A DNA stretch of 64,000 bases from Rhizobium sp. AQ_MP. Its GTDB lineage: Bacteria; Pseudomonadota; Alphaproteobacteria; Rhizobiales; Rhizobiaceae. The position numbers were made by a program, and so were the translations under genes. The notes under the pieces are model-generated. The model was given only the letters and a program-made list of their open reading frames with translations. It did no database searches and was not told where the DNA came from. Every line of letters starts with the position of its first letter. The first letter of the stretch is position 1. Where the stretch lies: the NCBI RefSeq assembly GCF_014237835.1, contig NZ_JACJVI010000008.1, positions 1 to 64,000 on the forward strand. Reading direction: 5' to 3'. Shown here in pieces: positions 31,438 to 41,219 of this stretch.

Positions 31438-32208
31438 TCAGGCGGTCAATTCCTCGTAGACCCTGTATATGGCGAGGAAATCCGCAGCCTTCAAGCTTGC
31501 GCCACCGATCAGGGCGCCGTCGACATTTTCCACGGCCATGAGTTCACGGGCATTCGACGGTTTGACCGAACCACCATAGAGCAGCCGCATCTTCTTGCCT
31601 TCCTCACCGAAGCGCTTGACGAGCTCTGCGCGCAGGAAGGCATGGGCTTCGGCGACATCAGCGGCGGTCGGCGTCAGGCCCGTGCCGATGGCCCAGACGG
31701 GTTCATAGGCGATGACCGTGCGCTCCGCCTTCGCATCGTCAGGGACCGATCCGGCAAGCTGGCGCTTCAGGATGTCGAGCGTCTGGCCCGACTTGCGCTC
31801 TTCGGCTGTTTCGCCGATGCAAATCACGGCCGTCAGATCCGCCTTGAATGCAGCCTCGGCCTTCGCTCGGACCAGGTGATCGGTTTCGGCGTGGTCGGTG
31901 CGTCGCTCCGAATGGCCGACGATGACATGGGTTCCGAAGCAGTCCGCGATCATTTCGGCCGAGAGATCACCTGTATGGGCGCCAGACGCATTCTGATGGC
32001 AATCCTGCGCGCCGATTTCCAGCGGGCTGTCGGTGCAGAGCGCAGTTGAAACATAGAGCAGGGTCGCCGGCGGGCAGATCAGGGTGTCGACCTTCTCCGA
32101 CAGCGGACCCTGCACACCTTCAGCGATGGCCTTGATCTGGTCGAGCGAATCCCGTGTGCCGTTCATCTTCCAATTGCCCGCAACGAGCGGACGAACATCC
32201 GGTGTCAT
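31438..32208 (-). CDS. tpiA: Triosephosphate isomerase
   Basis: Interconverts dihydroxyacetone phosphate and glyceraldehyde 3-phosphate. The 256-residue barrel has [15 protein letters not shown] with the active-site Lys, [10 protein letters not shown] with the catalytic His, the catalytic Glu segment [15 protein letters not shown] (loop 6), and [11 protein letters not shown] for phosphate binding. ATG 32208 fits the family start [13 protein letters not shown]; a 28-codon extension to 32292 is not needed. About 240 bp of non-coding sequence separates it from the divergent GGDEF gene. Confidence 0.97.
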   Translation of the reverse strand: MTPDVRPLVAGNWKMNGTRDSLDQIKAIAEGVQGPLSEKVDTLICPPATLLYVSTALCTDSPLEIGAQDCHQNASGAHTGDLSAEMIADCFGTHVIVGHSERRTDHAETDHLVRAKAEAAFKADLTAVICIGETAEERKSGQTLDILKRQLAGSVPDDAKAERTVIAYEPVWAIGTGLTPTAADVAEAHAFLRAELVKRFGEEGKKMRLLYGGSVKPSNARELMAVENVDGALIGGASLKAADFLAIYRVYEELTA

Positions 32209-32445
32209 GTCGTAAAAATCCCCATTTCGCTCCTGCGAACTAGCAAATCCGGACCGCCAATGGAAGCTTAAGACACGAAATTGGCTTCGCAATCAGGCGA
32301 TATGGTGAAAACGTGAAGCTTCCCTGCCCTGACATCTGCACCGGCTCGTCACTCTGTGCGCATTCGATGGCATTTCCTGCAGTCATGTATTCAGCGAGTT
32401 TTCAGATTTGACGAATAGAATTCAACAGGAAATGGAGAGGGTGAC

Positions 32446-33624
32446 TTGGACAAGCTGGGGCTCGACAGCATCGAACGGCAGATCCAACGCGGCTTCCGCT
32501 GGCTCCGCTTCATGCCTGAAATCGAGGCCGGCTACCGGCAGGAGTTTGCCGAGCACCGCATCCGGCGAGCGCCTCTGTGGGCAGTCGTAGGCACGGTCAT
32601 CTATGATCTGGTCTTCTTCGGCGACGCGACCATGGTGCCTGATCAGCTCCATGCGCTAATCTTCGCCCGCTTCGCGATCTTCACACCCTTCGCAATTCTG
32701 GCGACCGCGCTCGTCCTGAAATGGCGTAGCGCCAGAAATTACGACCTCTTGTCCCTGGCCGTCGTATTGCTTGGCGGCTCGCTACCTATGCTGGTTGCCA
32801 TGCACAGCACGAGCGAGCACCTGTTCATTTATCAGACGGGCAATGTCGCGACCTTCCTGTTTCTGGTGGTCGGGCTCAGACCGCGTTTTCCAGCGGTTCT
32901 CTCGGGCCTCGTATCGCTTTGCGCGATCCATCTTACACTTTGCGCCCAGATCCCGAGCTTCGGCGAGATCAGCTACCAGGGCCTTGTGACATTCTACATC
33001 ACGATCTCGATCTTCCTCGCCCTCGGCGCCTATTTCCAGGAACATGCGGATCGCATGAACTATCTCAATCGCATCCGGGCCACCTCGCTGCATCGCCAGT
33101 TGGAGGTGCAGTCCGAACGGGACGAATTGACGGGTCTGCTCAACCGGCGCTCGCTTGCGCGGGTCGAGCGTGAACTCTGGCAGTTCGACCAAAGCCGTTC
33201 GGTGTCCGTCATCATGCTCGATATCGATCGCTTCAAGCTGTTCAACGACGTGCATGGCCACCTCGATGGAGACGATTGCATCCGTGCCGTTGCAAGAACG
33301 ATCGTTACAACAGCCGATGACCGGAGCACGGTCTTCCGCTTCGGCGGCGAAGAAATCCTCATCGTGACGCCCGATATCGGCTGCGACGAAGCAGCGGTGA
33401 TGGCCGAACGCATCCGTCGGGCCATCGAGACACTCGCGATCCCACATCGGGGCCTGACACCTTCTGGCGTGGTGACGGCCAGCCTAGGGGTTGCCTGCGG
33501 CCAGACGCACGACGTGTCCCTGCAGGACCTGCTGAGGCGGGCTGACCAGGCGCTGTATGACGCGAAGAAGCTCGGGCGCAACCGTGTCAGCACCGGCAAT
33601 GTTTGCCTACAGCGGATTTCATGA
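32446..33624 (+). CDS. Membrane-bound diguanylate cyclase (GGDEF)
   Basis: Predicted to make cyclic di-GMP. The 392-residue protein has about six membrane segments in residues 42-195, a short coiled linker, and a GGDEF domain at about 226-385 (DELTGLLNRRSL, MLDIDRFKLFNDVHGHLDGD). The active-site motif is GGEE (residues 300-303, FRFGGEEILIV), so it should be active. The inhibitory RxxD I-site normally upstream of the motif is absent (the sequence there is TADDRST). The start is a TTG at 32446 behind GGAGAGGG; upstream ATG and GTG are out of frame. The N-terminal sensor signal is unknown. Confidence 0.9.
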   Translation: MDKLGLDSIERQIQRGFRWLRFMPEIEAGYRQEFAEHRIRRAPLWAVVGTVIYDLVFFGDATMVPDQLHALIFARFAIFTPFAILATALVLKWRSARNYDLLSLAVVLLGGSLPMLVAMHSTSEHLFIYQTGNVATFLFLVVGLRPRFPAVLSGLVSLCAIHLTLCAQIPSFGEISYQGLVTFYITISIFLALGAYFQEHADRMNYLNRIRATSLHRQLEVQSERDELTGLLNRRSLARVERELWQFDQSRSVSVIMLDIDRFKLFNDVHGHLDGDDCIRAVARTIVTTADDRSTVFRFGGEEILIVTPDIGCDEAAVMAERIRRAIETLAIPHRGLTPSGVVTASLGVACGQTHDVSLQDLLRRADQALYDAKKLGRNRVSTGNVCLQRIS

Positions 33625-33645
33625 TTTCAGACCAGGCGTTCCCGC

Positions 33646-34527
33646 CTAGCGGATGATCCAGTTCAGAACTGCGCGCCAATCAGTCATGCGGACAGGCGTG
33701 CCGTGGGAGCCGGTTTCGAACAGCGTGAAGCGAACCGGTTGGCCGGCGGCTCTCAGCTTCCGGTAGATAAAAATCTGGTCCTCGGCGGCATATACGCTGT
33801 CACGGCTGCCATGGGTAAACCAGATTGGCAGCTTTGCCTTAGCCGCCGCACTCTTCGGCAAGGCCGGATCGGGTGCACCGCCAAGGATCGCCATTCCGGA
33901 GAGTTTCGCAATGGTTGCCGCATCGCGCGATAGGCCCCAGCAGATGAAACTGCCCATGGAGGCGCAGGCGAGGACCACGGGCTTTCCGCCGGACTGCGTC
34001 GCGGCGTGGGCGATCAGTGCGGCAACCTCTGCCACGCCCTTGTCGTCGAAGCTTCTGACCGAGGGCGCGTAGTATGTTCCGCCGTTTTCCGCAGCGAGGT
34101 TCTTCAGGCGGTTGAAGTTGCCGCCGAAACTGATGTCGTTCAGCCCGAGACGCCGGTCGCCGCCCCGGCCGTGTATGAAGATCACGGTGAAAGCCTGCCC
34201 CTGGTCGCGCCCGACGCGTCCGAGCTCCATTGGCCCCGTCGAAAGCTGCAGCGTCTGGTTCTCCTGAACCCGCCGGACCTTGAGGGAGACGTAGCGATCC
34301 TTCACGCGTCGCTCGGGAATGCTGTCACGACCGTTGATGTCCCGCAGCTCATCGTAGTCCACACGGGTAAAGTCGCCGCCATCCAGCGATTCAATCACCG
34401 TCTGCGCCGAGAAAAGCTCGTCCTTGAAGGGTCCGACAGTCTCGGCGCGGACACTGGCGAGAAACAGAAACGGAAAGAGAACGCAGGAAATCGCCGCAGT
34501 GCGGAAATGAGCTGTGGACATCTGCAT
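33646..34527 (-). CDS. Secreted alpha/beta-hydrolase family protein
   Basis: A 293-residue protein with a signal peptide (AAISCVLFPFLFLASVRAET, cleavage near residue 29), so probably periplasmic. The hydrolase domain begins around residue 100 with FIHGRGGDRR (oxyanion region). The nucleophile elbow is ACASMGSF, followed by LPIWFTHGSRDSVY (acid) and a C-terminal His in FETGSHGTPV. Substrate unknown. ATG 34527 or 34521 may be the start; the longer frame reaching 34950 overlaps topoisomerase parE and is rejected. It is divergent from that gene with about 220 bp between starts. Confidence 0.78.
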   Translation of the reverse strand: MQMSTAHFRTAAISCVLFPFLFLASVRAETVGPFKDELFSAQTVIESLDGGDFTRVDYDELRDINGRDSIPERRVKDRYVSLKVRRVQENQTLQLSTGPMELGRVGRDQGQAFTVIFIHGRGGDRRLGLNDISFGGNFNRLKNLAAENGGTYYAPSVRSFDDKGVAEVAALIAHAATQSGGKPVVLACASMGSFICWGLSRDAATIAKLSGMAILGGAPDPALPKSAAAKAKLPIWFTHGSRDSVYAAEDQIFIYRKLRAAGQPVRFTLFETGSHGTPVRMTDWRAVLNWIIR

Positions 34528-34744
34528 GGAAGATGGGTTTCCTCTCGCCTCGCGCTTGCCTTCGCGAAATGGCCCACGCAAAGCTGGCCCGAATTCAACA
34601 TGCGCCGGCTGTCTGGCCCTTCGCGCCTGCCCTGCCTTTCTGGCACAATCCGACCGATTCGCAACAGCGACGGGCCTGGAGCGGCGGCTTTCCGAAGGGG
34701 CCGCAGATCCGGCAACGAACAGCAACAGAGTATCGAACGACGCC

Positions 34745-36793
34745 ATGGACGACAACGATCTCTTTTCCGGCATGCCGATCGACCGCAAGGTCGAGGCAGA
34801 ACCGACGCCCGCGCCCTCCCCGGCGCCGGTCGCCCGACCCGCAGCAACGGCTCCGACGCCGGGTGCGGAAGAATACGGCGCATCCTCGATCCGCGTTCTC
34901 GAGGGGCTCGAGCCGGTACGCATGCGTCCCGGCATGTATATCGGCGGCACCGACGAGAAGGCGCTGCATCACCTCTTTGCCGAAGTCATCGACAACTCGA
35001 TGGACGAAGCCGTCGCAGGCCATGCCAACTTCATCGACGTACATCTGGATGCCGAAGGTTTCCTGACGGTCACCGACAACGGCCGCGGCATCCCGGTCGA
35101 GCTCCATCCGCAGGTGCCGGGCAAGTCAACGCTTGAAGTCATCATGACCAAGCTGCATGCCGGGGGCAAGTTCGACGGCAAGGCCTATGAGACCTCTGGC
35201 GGTCTGCACGGTGTGGGTGTCTCCGTCGTCAATGCGCTGTCCGATCTTCTCGAAGTCGAGGTCGCGCGCAATCGCAAGCTCTATCGACAGCGCTTCTCCC
35301 GGGGCGTGCCGCTGGGCGGGCTTGAGGAACTGGGCGAAGTCCACAATCGTCGCGGCACGCGGGTGCGTTTCCATCCCGATCCGCAGATCTTCGGCGACCA
35401 CGCGAAATTCGATCCGGGCCGCATCTTCCGCATGGCGCGGTCCAAGGCCTATCTCTTTGGTGGCGTCGAAATCCGCTGGTCCTGCGACCCCGGCATGGTG
35501 CCGGAGGGTGGTGATATTCCGGAAAAGGCGGTCTTCCATTTCCCCGGAGGTCTGAAGGACTATCTCGCTGCCACACTCGGCAAGGACTTCACGGTTACCC
35601 GCGAGATCTTCGCCGGCAAGACGGAAAAGACCGGCGGCCACGGCGCGCTGGAATGGGCCATCACTTGGTATGGTGGTGATCCACAGGTCCACTCCTATTG
35701 CAACACGATCCCGACACCCGAAGGCGGCACGCATGAGGCGGGCCTTCGCATTGCGCTGACCAAGGGCCTTAAGAACTACGCGGAACTCACACAGAACAAG
35801 CGGGCGCAGCAGATCACCACCGACGACGTGATGATCTCGGCGGTCGGAATGCTCTCGGTCTTCATTCGCGAGCCGGAATTCGTCGGACAGACCAAGGACA
35901 AACTCGCGACCGTCGAGGCCCAGCGCATCGTCGAAAACGCACTGCGCGACCCCTTCGACCACTATCTCGCCGACAACCCGAACGAGGCGGCAAAGCTGCT
36001 CGACTGGGTGATCGAGCGCGCTGAAGAGCGCCTGCGCCGCCGCAAGGAGAAGGAAGTCAACCGCAAGACGGCCGTGCGCAAGCTGCGCCTGCCGGGCAAG
36101 CTCGCGGATTGCTCGCAGAATACGGCCGAAGGTGCGGAACTCTTCATCGTCGAAGGTGACTCGGCCGGTGGCTCGGCCAAGCAGGCGCGCAACCGTGCCA
36201 ATCAGGCGATCCTGCCGCTGCGCGGCAAGATCCTGAATGTCGGTTCGGCAAGCCGCGAAAAGCTGATGGCCAACCAGCAGATCGCCGATCTGATCCAGGC
36301 ACTCGGTTGCGGTACGCGCTCAAAGTACCGCGAGGAAGATCTGCGCTACGAGCGCATCATCGTCATGACAGATGCCGACGTTGACGGCGCGCATATCGCG
36401 TCGCTGCTGATCACCTTCTTTTACCAGGAAATGCCGGAACTCATCCGGGGCAATCACCTCTATCTGGCGGTGCCGCCGCTTTATGTCATCCGCCAGGGTG
36501 CAAAGACGGTCTATGCCCGTGACGACGCGCATCGGGCGGAGCTGATGGAAACGGTGTTCAAGGGCAAGAAGGTCGAAATCGGTCGCTTTAAAGGTCTCGG
36601 CGAAATGATGCCGGCACAGCTCAAGGAAACCACCATGGATCCGGGCAAGCGCACGCTGCTGAAGGTGGAGATCGATGAAGTCGACTTCGAGGGTACGCGG
36701 GACGCCGTGGATGCCCTCATGGGAACCAAGCCCGAAGCCCGCTTCCGGTTCATCCAGGAGCGTGCTGCCTTCGCTGAGAATCTCGACATTTGA
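34745..36793 (+). CDS. parE: DNA topoisomerase IV subunit B
   Basis: ATPase subunit of topoisomerase IV, which decatenates sister chromosomes together with ParC. The 682-residue protein has the GHKL ATPase motifs EVIDNSMDEAVAG, DNGRGIPVEL and GGLHGVGVSVVNALS, the transducer domain, and the TOPRIM domain (FIVEGDSAGGSAKQARN, DADVDGAHI). It ends at the expected C-terminus AFAENLDI. ATG 34745 (MDDNDLFSG) is preferred over a 77-codon upstream extension. This is not the ParE toxin of 3603-3917, which shares only the name. Confidence 0.96.
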   Translation: MDDNDLFSGMPIDRKVEAEPTPAPSPAPVARPAATAPTPGAEEYGASSIRVLEGLEPVRMRPGMYIGGTDEKALHHLFAEVIDNSMDEAVAGHANFIDVHLDAEGFLTVTDNGRGIPVELHPQVPGKSTLEVIMTKLHAGGKFDGKAYETSGGLHGVGVSVVNALSDLLEVEVARNRKLYRQRFSRGVPLGGLEELGEVHNRRGTRVRFHPDPQIFGDHAKFDPGRIFRMARSKAYLFGGVEIRWSCDPGMVPEGGDIPEKAVFHFPGGLKDYLAATLGKDFTVTREIFAGKTEKTGGHGALEWAITWYGGDPQVHSYCNTIPTPEGGTHEAGLRIALTKGLKNYAELTQNKRAQQITTDDVMISAVGMLSVFIREPEFVGQTKDKLATVEAQRIVENALRDPFDHYLADNPNEAAKLLDWVIERAEERLRRRKEKEVNRKTAVRKLRLPGKLADCSQNTAEGAELFIVEGDSAGGSAKQARNRANQAILPLRGKILNVGSASREKLMANQQIADLIQALGCGTRSKYREEDLRYERIIVMTDADVDGAHIASLLITFFYQEMPELIRGNHLYLAVPPLYVIRQGAKTVYARDDAHRAELMETVFKGKKVEIGRFKGLGEMMPAQLKETTMDPGKRTLLKVEIDEVDFEGTRDAVDALMGTKPEARFRFIQERAAFAENLDI

Positions 36794-36840
36794 GGCGGCA
36801 ACCGCGATGAGTGGCGCCGCCGCTTGTGTCCAGAGCGATA

Positions 36841-38088
36841 ATGCTCCATATGCAGGGCAGCTTCAACGGGACGTTCGAGATCGTGAGCCAGGCTGAAATC
36901 CACACCCCGCCCAGAGGGCCGCGTTGGCTCGGTCAGGCGACTGCCCACCGAATGGCACTGATCACACCGATCTCGATGGCACGCTGGTTGCTGGTGCTGA
37001 TCGGCATAGCCGCCATCTATTTCTTCCATGGATTCGTCGTGCCGGTGCTGGCCGCGCTGGTCATTGCCTTTGCCAGCTGGCCGCTTTATCGCCGGCTGCT
37101 CGCTCGGATCGGCGGCAATACGACGATCGGCGCAACCATCGCGCTGATCGCCATCCTGACCTTTCTCATCATCCCCATCGGAATCGCGATTTCCTATGCC
37201 GTGGATGAAATGCGCCAGTGGATCAGTTGGGCGTCACAGGCCAATGAAACCGGCGCCGCGCCGCCGGCCTGGATTGCCGCGCTCCCCCGCGTTGGCGATT
37301 GGCTCGCGGAACAATGGTACGAGTATATCGGTGAGCCGGGTGCGATCGGAGAACTGATCCAGATGGTGAGCGGTGCCAATATCGGCAACATCTACAGGGC
37401 TGTCATCGCGGCCGGCGACGGTATCTTCCATCTCGTTCTGACGCTACTCTTCATGCTGATCGCGCTGTTCTTCGTCTATCGCGATGGCGCCAGCTTCTCC
37501 CGTCAGCTCGACCTGCTCGGTGAGCGCATTCTCCCCAATCGCTGGGAACGTATTTCCCGCGTCGTTCCCGCAACGATCAGCTCGACCGTGACCGGCATGA
37601 CGCTGATCGCTATCGCTGAGGGCATCATTTTGGGTATTGCCTATTGGCTGGCCGGCGTGCCCTCGCCTGTCACGCTCGGCGTCATCACCGGCGTCATGGC
37701 ACTCATCCCGGGCGGCGCACCGCTGTCGTTCACGCTTGTATCGATCTATCTCGTGGCCAGTGGTTCGCTGGTCGAGGGTGTGGCGCTCTTCGCGTGGGGT
37801 TCCATTGAACTCTTCATCGTCGACAAGACGGTTCGCCCAAGACTCGTCGGTGGCCCCATCCAGCTCCCTTTCCTGCCGACCTTCTTCGGCCTGGTGGGCG
37901 GTGTGAAAACCATGGGTTTCCTGGGGCTGTTCCTGGGGCCGGTGCTGATGGCGCTGCTCGTGTCGATCTGGCGGGAGTGGATCCGCGAGGTCGAACTGTC
38001 CGACGAAGGGTCAAGCGTCGAGGCCCAGGGGGAACTCGATCTAGTTCAGCAGGCTGAGCCGGAAGCGCGTCGACTTTCGACGGGATGA
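36841..38088 (+). CDS. AI-2E family transporter (PerM-like)
   Basis: Polytopic inner-membrane protein of the AI-2E/PerM permease family; substrates vary (autoinducer-2, Na+/H+ exchange) and cannot be told here. The 415-residue form has about eight membrane segments, beginning MARWLLVLIGIAAIYFFHGF near residue 46, with a long soluble loop (about 125-190) after the third, and the family features PGGAPLSF and IELFIVDKTVRPRLVG late in the protein. The start is uncertain: ATG 36841, ATG 36850 and GTG 36811 are all in frame. It begins about 50 bp after parE and may be read through from it. Confidence 0.87.
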   Translation: MLHMQGSFNGTFEIVSQAEIHTPPRGPRWLGQATAHRMALITPISMARWLLVLIGIAAIYFFHGFVVPVLAALVIAFASWPLYRRLLARIGGNTTIGATIALIAILTFLIIPIGIAISYAVDEMRQWISWASQANETGAAPPAWIAALPRVGDWLAEQWYEYIGEPGAIGELIQMVSGANIGNIYRAVIAAGDGIFHLVLTLLFMLIALFFVYRDGASFSRQLDLLGERILPNRWERISRVVPATISSTVTGMTLIAIAEGIILGIAYWLAGVPSPVTLGVITGVMALIPGGAPLSFTLVSIYLVASGSLVEGVALFAWGSIELFIVDKTVRPRLVGGPIQLPFLPTFFGLVGGVKTMGFLGLFLGPVLMALLVSIWREWIREVELSDEGSSVEAQGELDLVQQAEPEARRLSTG

Positions 38089-38228
38089 CACCGGACCGCC
38101 CAACTTAGTCGGCTCCATGACTTTTTCGATGTAATCGATCCCCCGGAAATTCCAGGCCCGGCACGCCTTGGTTTGGCTCCAATCCTCATGTTTCTTCCTC
38201 CCCCTAAGAAGTCCTTCGGAGCGCAGAA

Positions 38229-38636
38229 ATGAAGACCGCCCTGATCATGATGACGATCCTTGGCTGCGACGATAGCGTCAGCCAATGCGAGTTCGTCGAA
38301 ACGCCTCCGGAACGCTTTGTTTCCATCGACCTTTGCAACGCGGCTTCTGAGCAGGTTCTCGGGCGCTATACGAATATCGGCTATCCCACTGCGGTCGCCG
38401 TCTGCCAGATGCCACCGCCGGAGATCACCGACGCGCTTGCGGCACAGCCCGACATGACGCAGGCAGCCGCCGTGCCTGAACCAACCGAAGAGCAGAAGAA
38501 GACCCTCAAGGACAAGGCCATCGACGCAGTACGCGAGGTCCTTCCCGGCACGGCTGAGATCAAGATGATCTTCGAGAAGCCCATCCACGTCGTGTCGGAG
38601 AGTTACTCCTGGGTGGCGAAGAAAATCATCCCCTGA
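38229..38636 (+). CDS. Hypothetical protein
   Basis: A 135-residue protein that I do not recognise. The N-terminus (MKTALIMMTILGCDDSVSQC) is not a clear signal peptide. Four cysteines are spaced over the first 65 residues, followed by a Pro/Ala/Gln-rich stretch and an amphipathic C-terminal region ending SYSWVAKKIIP. The frame is free of stops and codon use is like that of its neighbours. It faces the DUF2336 gene convergently, with only 5 bp between stops. Confidence 0.6.
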   Translation: MKTALIMMTILGCDDSVSQCEFVETPPERFVSIDLCNAASEQVLGRYTNIGYPTAVAVCQMPPPEITDALAAQPDMTQAAAVPEPTEEQKKTLKDKAIDAVREVLPGTAEIKMIFEKPIHVVSESYSWVAKKIIP

Positions 38637-38641
38637 CCGGA

Positions 38642-39793
38642 TCAGGCTGCGGCCAGGGCAAAACCGGTTGCATAATCGCGTGCCATCCGTCGCTCTTCCG
38701 CAATGGCCAGCCGCTCGACCATGTCGATCAAGGCGCGAGCCGGCTCGCTCAGACTGGCATCGCCACGGTAACGCTGCACGAGACGCTGGGCAATGTGATC
38801 AAGCTCAATGCCGCTGGCCGACTGGATCAGATTTCTCCACAGCATGATCGCTTCAACAAACAGCGAGCTTACGTCGCGACTCAGTCCCGCTGATTCCAGG
38901 AGAGCACGGACCGCATGGAAGCGCCCCGTCGCCAAGATCGATCTGACGCGGCGTTCCTCCAATCCGGAGATTGCCACGATCGCTGAGGAGAAGAAGTCGG
39001 TGCGCGCGGCACAAAGCGCATGCATCAGGAAGGCGGGCGTCAAGCGACCGGCACAACGCAGTTGATCGGTCAGTCGGGTGAGTTCATCTCCATGGACATC
39101 AGCCAGAAGCGCGATCGTCGCAGTGTCGCCGGCTTCGCGTGCGATTCGCTCAATGCGGCGGCTGCCGATGGCTCCGACCACCAGATCGGACCCCGCAAGA
39201 GCTTCGGCGACAAACTGGACCAAGAGCTGGCGCACGGCGCTTGTCAGATCCTCGCGTTCCAGAAGAAGGGCGCGGATGCGGTCGCTCCGGCCATGACGCT
39301 CGGCAATCCTGCGCAACGTGAAAACTGTGATTCGGGCTCCGGGATTCTCCAGGAGCACCTCGAGTTCAGCCGCATCGCCGATTTCGGCAAGCGCTGCCGC
39401 GACGCCGACGTTAACCTCACGGCGCGCAGCGATCAGGGCGCGCGTTTCCACCGTACCGCGTCCCGCGATGTCGACGAGGTCCGCGTCACACAAAACGGGG
39501 GAATGAAGGATGACAGCCGAGGCGATCTCTGGCTGATCCTCTGCTAGAGAGACCATCAGCGTGCGGGGCGCCCGCGCTTCATGGGCAAGAGCGTCGGCCA
39601 GGGCCAGGCGAACCTGAGGCGACGGGTCATCCAACAGATAGGTCATCGCCATCAGGGCAGACTGGCGCTCCTGCGGCTCCATGTCGGACTTCAGATAGGC
39701 GCGCGCCAGAGCGTTTGCGGCACGCGCCCGCTCATGCGACTTCGCTGTTTCGACCCACCTGAGAAAAGCTGCAACGATCAAAGCCGAACCCAC
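38642..39793 (-). CDS. DUF2336 domain-containing protein
   Basis: A 383-residue soluble, almost all-helical protein of the DUF2336 family found mainly in Alphaproteobacteria; function unknown. The N-terminal part looks HEAT-like (DPSPQVRLALADALAHE, EIGDAAELEVLLENP, RITVFTLRRIAERHGRSD). Ala, Leu and Arg dominate. Homologues can lie near chemotaxis or cell-cycle genes, but here the neighbours give no clue. The start is a GTG at 39793. Confidence 0.8.
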   Translation of the reverse strand: MGSALIVAAFLRWVETAKSHERARAANALARAYLKSDMEPQERQSALMAMTYLLDDPSPQVRLALADALAHEARAPRTLMVSLAEDQPEIASAVILHSPVLCDADLVDIAGRGTVETRALIAARREVNVGVAAALAEIGDAAELEVLLENPGARITVFTLRRIAERHGRSDRIRALLLEREDLTSAVRQLLVQFVAEALAGSDLVVGAIGSRRIERIAREAGDTATIALLADVHGDELTRLTDQLRCAGRLTPAFLMHALCAARTDFFSSAIVAISGLEERRVRSILATGRFHAVRALLESAGLSRDVSSLFVEAIMLWRNLIQSASGIELDHIAQRLVQRYRGDASLSEPARALIDMVERLAIAEERRMARDYATGFALAAA

Positions 39794-39925
39794 TCTTTAC
39801 CAGTCCAGATACCGAAGCATTTCGGTGATTTCGACAGTAGGTTCAAAGTGTTTAAGAAACGTTCACCACGTCCGTTAACCAGAAAAACATCACGCTGAAG
39901 GGCTCTTGGTCCCGATGGTCGCAGA

Positions 39926-40534
39926 TCAGGTTTGCTGGTTCGGCCGCCTCAACTCGAAGACCGGGCCCATACCGGCATAGTCCATATAGCCGAGCCTCAT
40001 GATCGGATCGGCAGCGGCGAGATCGAAGCGGCCATCGCGGATGACCGCTTCGTCGATATGAATTCCAACCACCTGGCCAAAGACCGCGTGACTGTCGGTC
40101 TCGTTTCCATGCATGTCGGGCAAGGTCAGGACCTTGGTCACGCGGCATTCGAGCGCAGCCACCGCTTCACCGACATAGGGCGCATCTACGAGCTTGGCGG
40201 GGGTTGCCGCCAGGCCCGCCAGATCGAATTCGTCCGTGCCATAGGGGACTGCGGCAGATGATGCATTCATCCGGTCGATCAGCGCACGGCTGACGAAGCT
40301 TGCGGTGAAGACACCGGTTTCTTCGACATTGCGCAGACTGTCCTTGCGGCCACTGGACGAGAACATCACCATCTTCGGGCGATCGCCGACGGCGTTAAAA
40401 AAGGAGTAGGGCGACAGATTGCGGCTGCCGTCCCTCCCCTTGGTGCCAATCCAGCCGATCGGTCTCGGTGCCACGATCGCCTTGAAGGGATCGTGCGCCA
40501 TGCCATGGGCATTCGTTGCGGTATCCCAGAACAT
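39926..40534 (-). CDS. Flavin reductase family protein
   Basis: A 202-residue FMN-binding split-barrel protein of the flavin reductase-like family. Visible features are AIVAPRPIGWIGTKGRDGSR, NLSPYSFFNAVGDRPKMVMF and TGVFTASFVS. Such proteins reduce free flavin or act as oxidoreductases; the partner is not known. Its ATG overlaps the stop of the nitroreductase by one base (TGATG), so the two flavoproteins are probably made together. Confidence 0.88.
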   Translation of the reverse strand: MFWDTATNAHGMAHDPFKAIVAPRPIGWIGTKGRDGSRNLSPYSFFNAVGDRPKMVMFSSSGRKDSLRNVEETGVFTASFVSRALIDRMNASSAAVPYGTDEFDLAGLAATPAKLVDAPYVGEAVAALECRVTKVLTLPDMHGNETDSHAVFGQVVGIHIDEAVIRDGRFDLAAADPIMRLGYMDYAGMGPVFELRRPNQQT

Positions 40535-41118
40535 CAGTGCCCGTCGCCGCGCCAGGAGACGACGTCCTCCAGCGCTGGTCGCGGACGCTCGACGATCGGG
40601 AACTCGGTCGAGCCGATATGGATGAAACCGGCCACCTTTTCACCCGGTTTGACGCCGAGAAGTGGGTAGGCCCGTTCATCGAAGGCAAACCATTCCGTGA
40701 GCCAGTTGGACACGTAGCCATGGGCGTTGGCCGCCATCAGCAGATTGAGGCAGACGGCACCAGCGGACATGACCTGTTCCCATTCCGGAATTTTCGCATG
40801 CGGAGCGGCCGTCGATACCACCGCGATCACGACGGGGGCGCGGGTAAAGCGGGCGCGCTCGACCTGAACCATCTCCTCGGACAGGTCCGGGTTCTTCTGC
40901 AAAGCCATCGTCAACAGTTGCTCACCGATCCGAACGCGCTCTTCACCCCGGTAGACGATGAAGCGCCAGGGGGCGAGCTTGCCATGGTCTGGAACGCGGA
41001 CCGCCAGCGTCAGAATCGACTCGATTTGCTTCTTGTCCGGTCCCGGCTCACACATCTGGAATGCAGGCACGGAGCGGCGAACTGCGAGATAATCGAGCAG
41101 CTTGATGTCTTTTTTCAT
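40534..41118 (-). CDS. Nitroreductase family protein
   Basis: FMN-dependent NAD(P)H oxidoreductase of the nitroreductase fold, 194 residues. The N-terminal RRSVPAF motif and [18 protein letters not shown] are the FMN-binding parts, and [20 protein letters not shown] and GFIHIGSTE are typical of the YdjA-like subgroup. Substrate unknown. ATG 41118 ([16 protein letters not shown]) is preferred to a GTG at 41172. It is coupled to the downstream flavin reductase. Confidence 0.88.
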   Translation of the reverse strand: MKKDIKLLDYLAVRRSVPAFQMCEPGPDKKQIESILTLAVRVPDHGKLAPWRFIVYRGEERVRIGEQLLTMALQKNPDLSEEMVQVERARFTRAPVVIAVVSTAAPHAKIPEWEQVMSAGAVCLNLLMAANAHGYVSNWLTEWFAFDERAYPLLGVKPGEKVAGFIHIGSTEFPIVERPRPALEDVVSWRGDGH

Positions 41119-41219
41119 TTTCTTGATACCTTCATAGGCCTTGGCGGTGTCGGCAGGTCTTGAAATTGCCACGCGGTTCGGCTTGAAGTTGCCGGCATTG
41201 GGAAGGAAGTCAACACATA

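Noticed and set aside
34514-34744. N-terminal extension of topoisomerase parE by 77 codons
   Set aside because: It overlaps the divergent hydrolase promoter region and has no likeness to the family; ATG 34745 gives the normal length.
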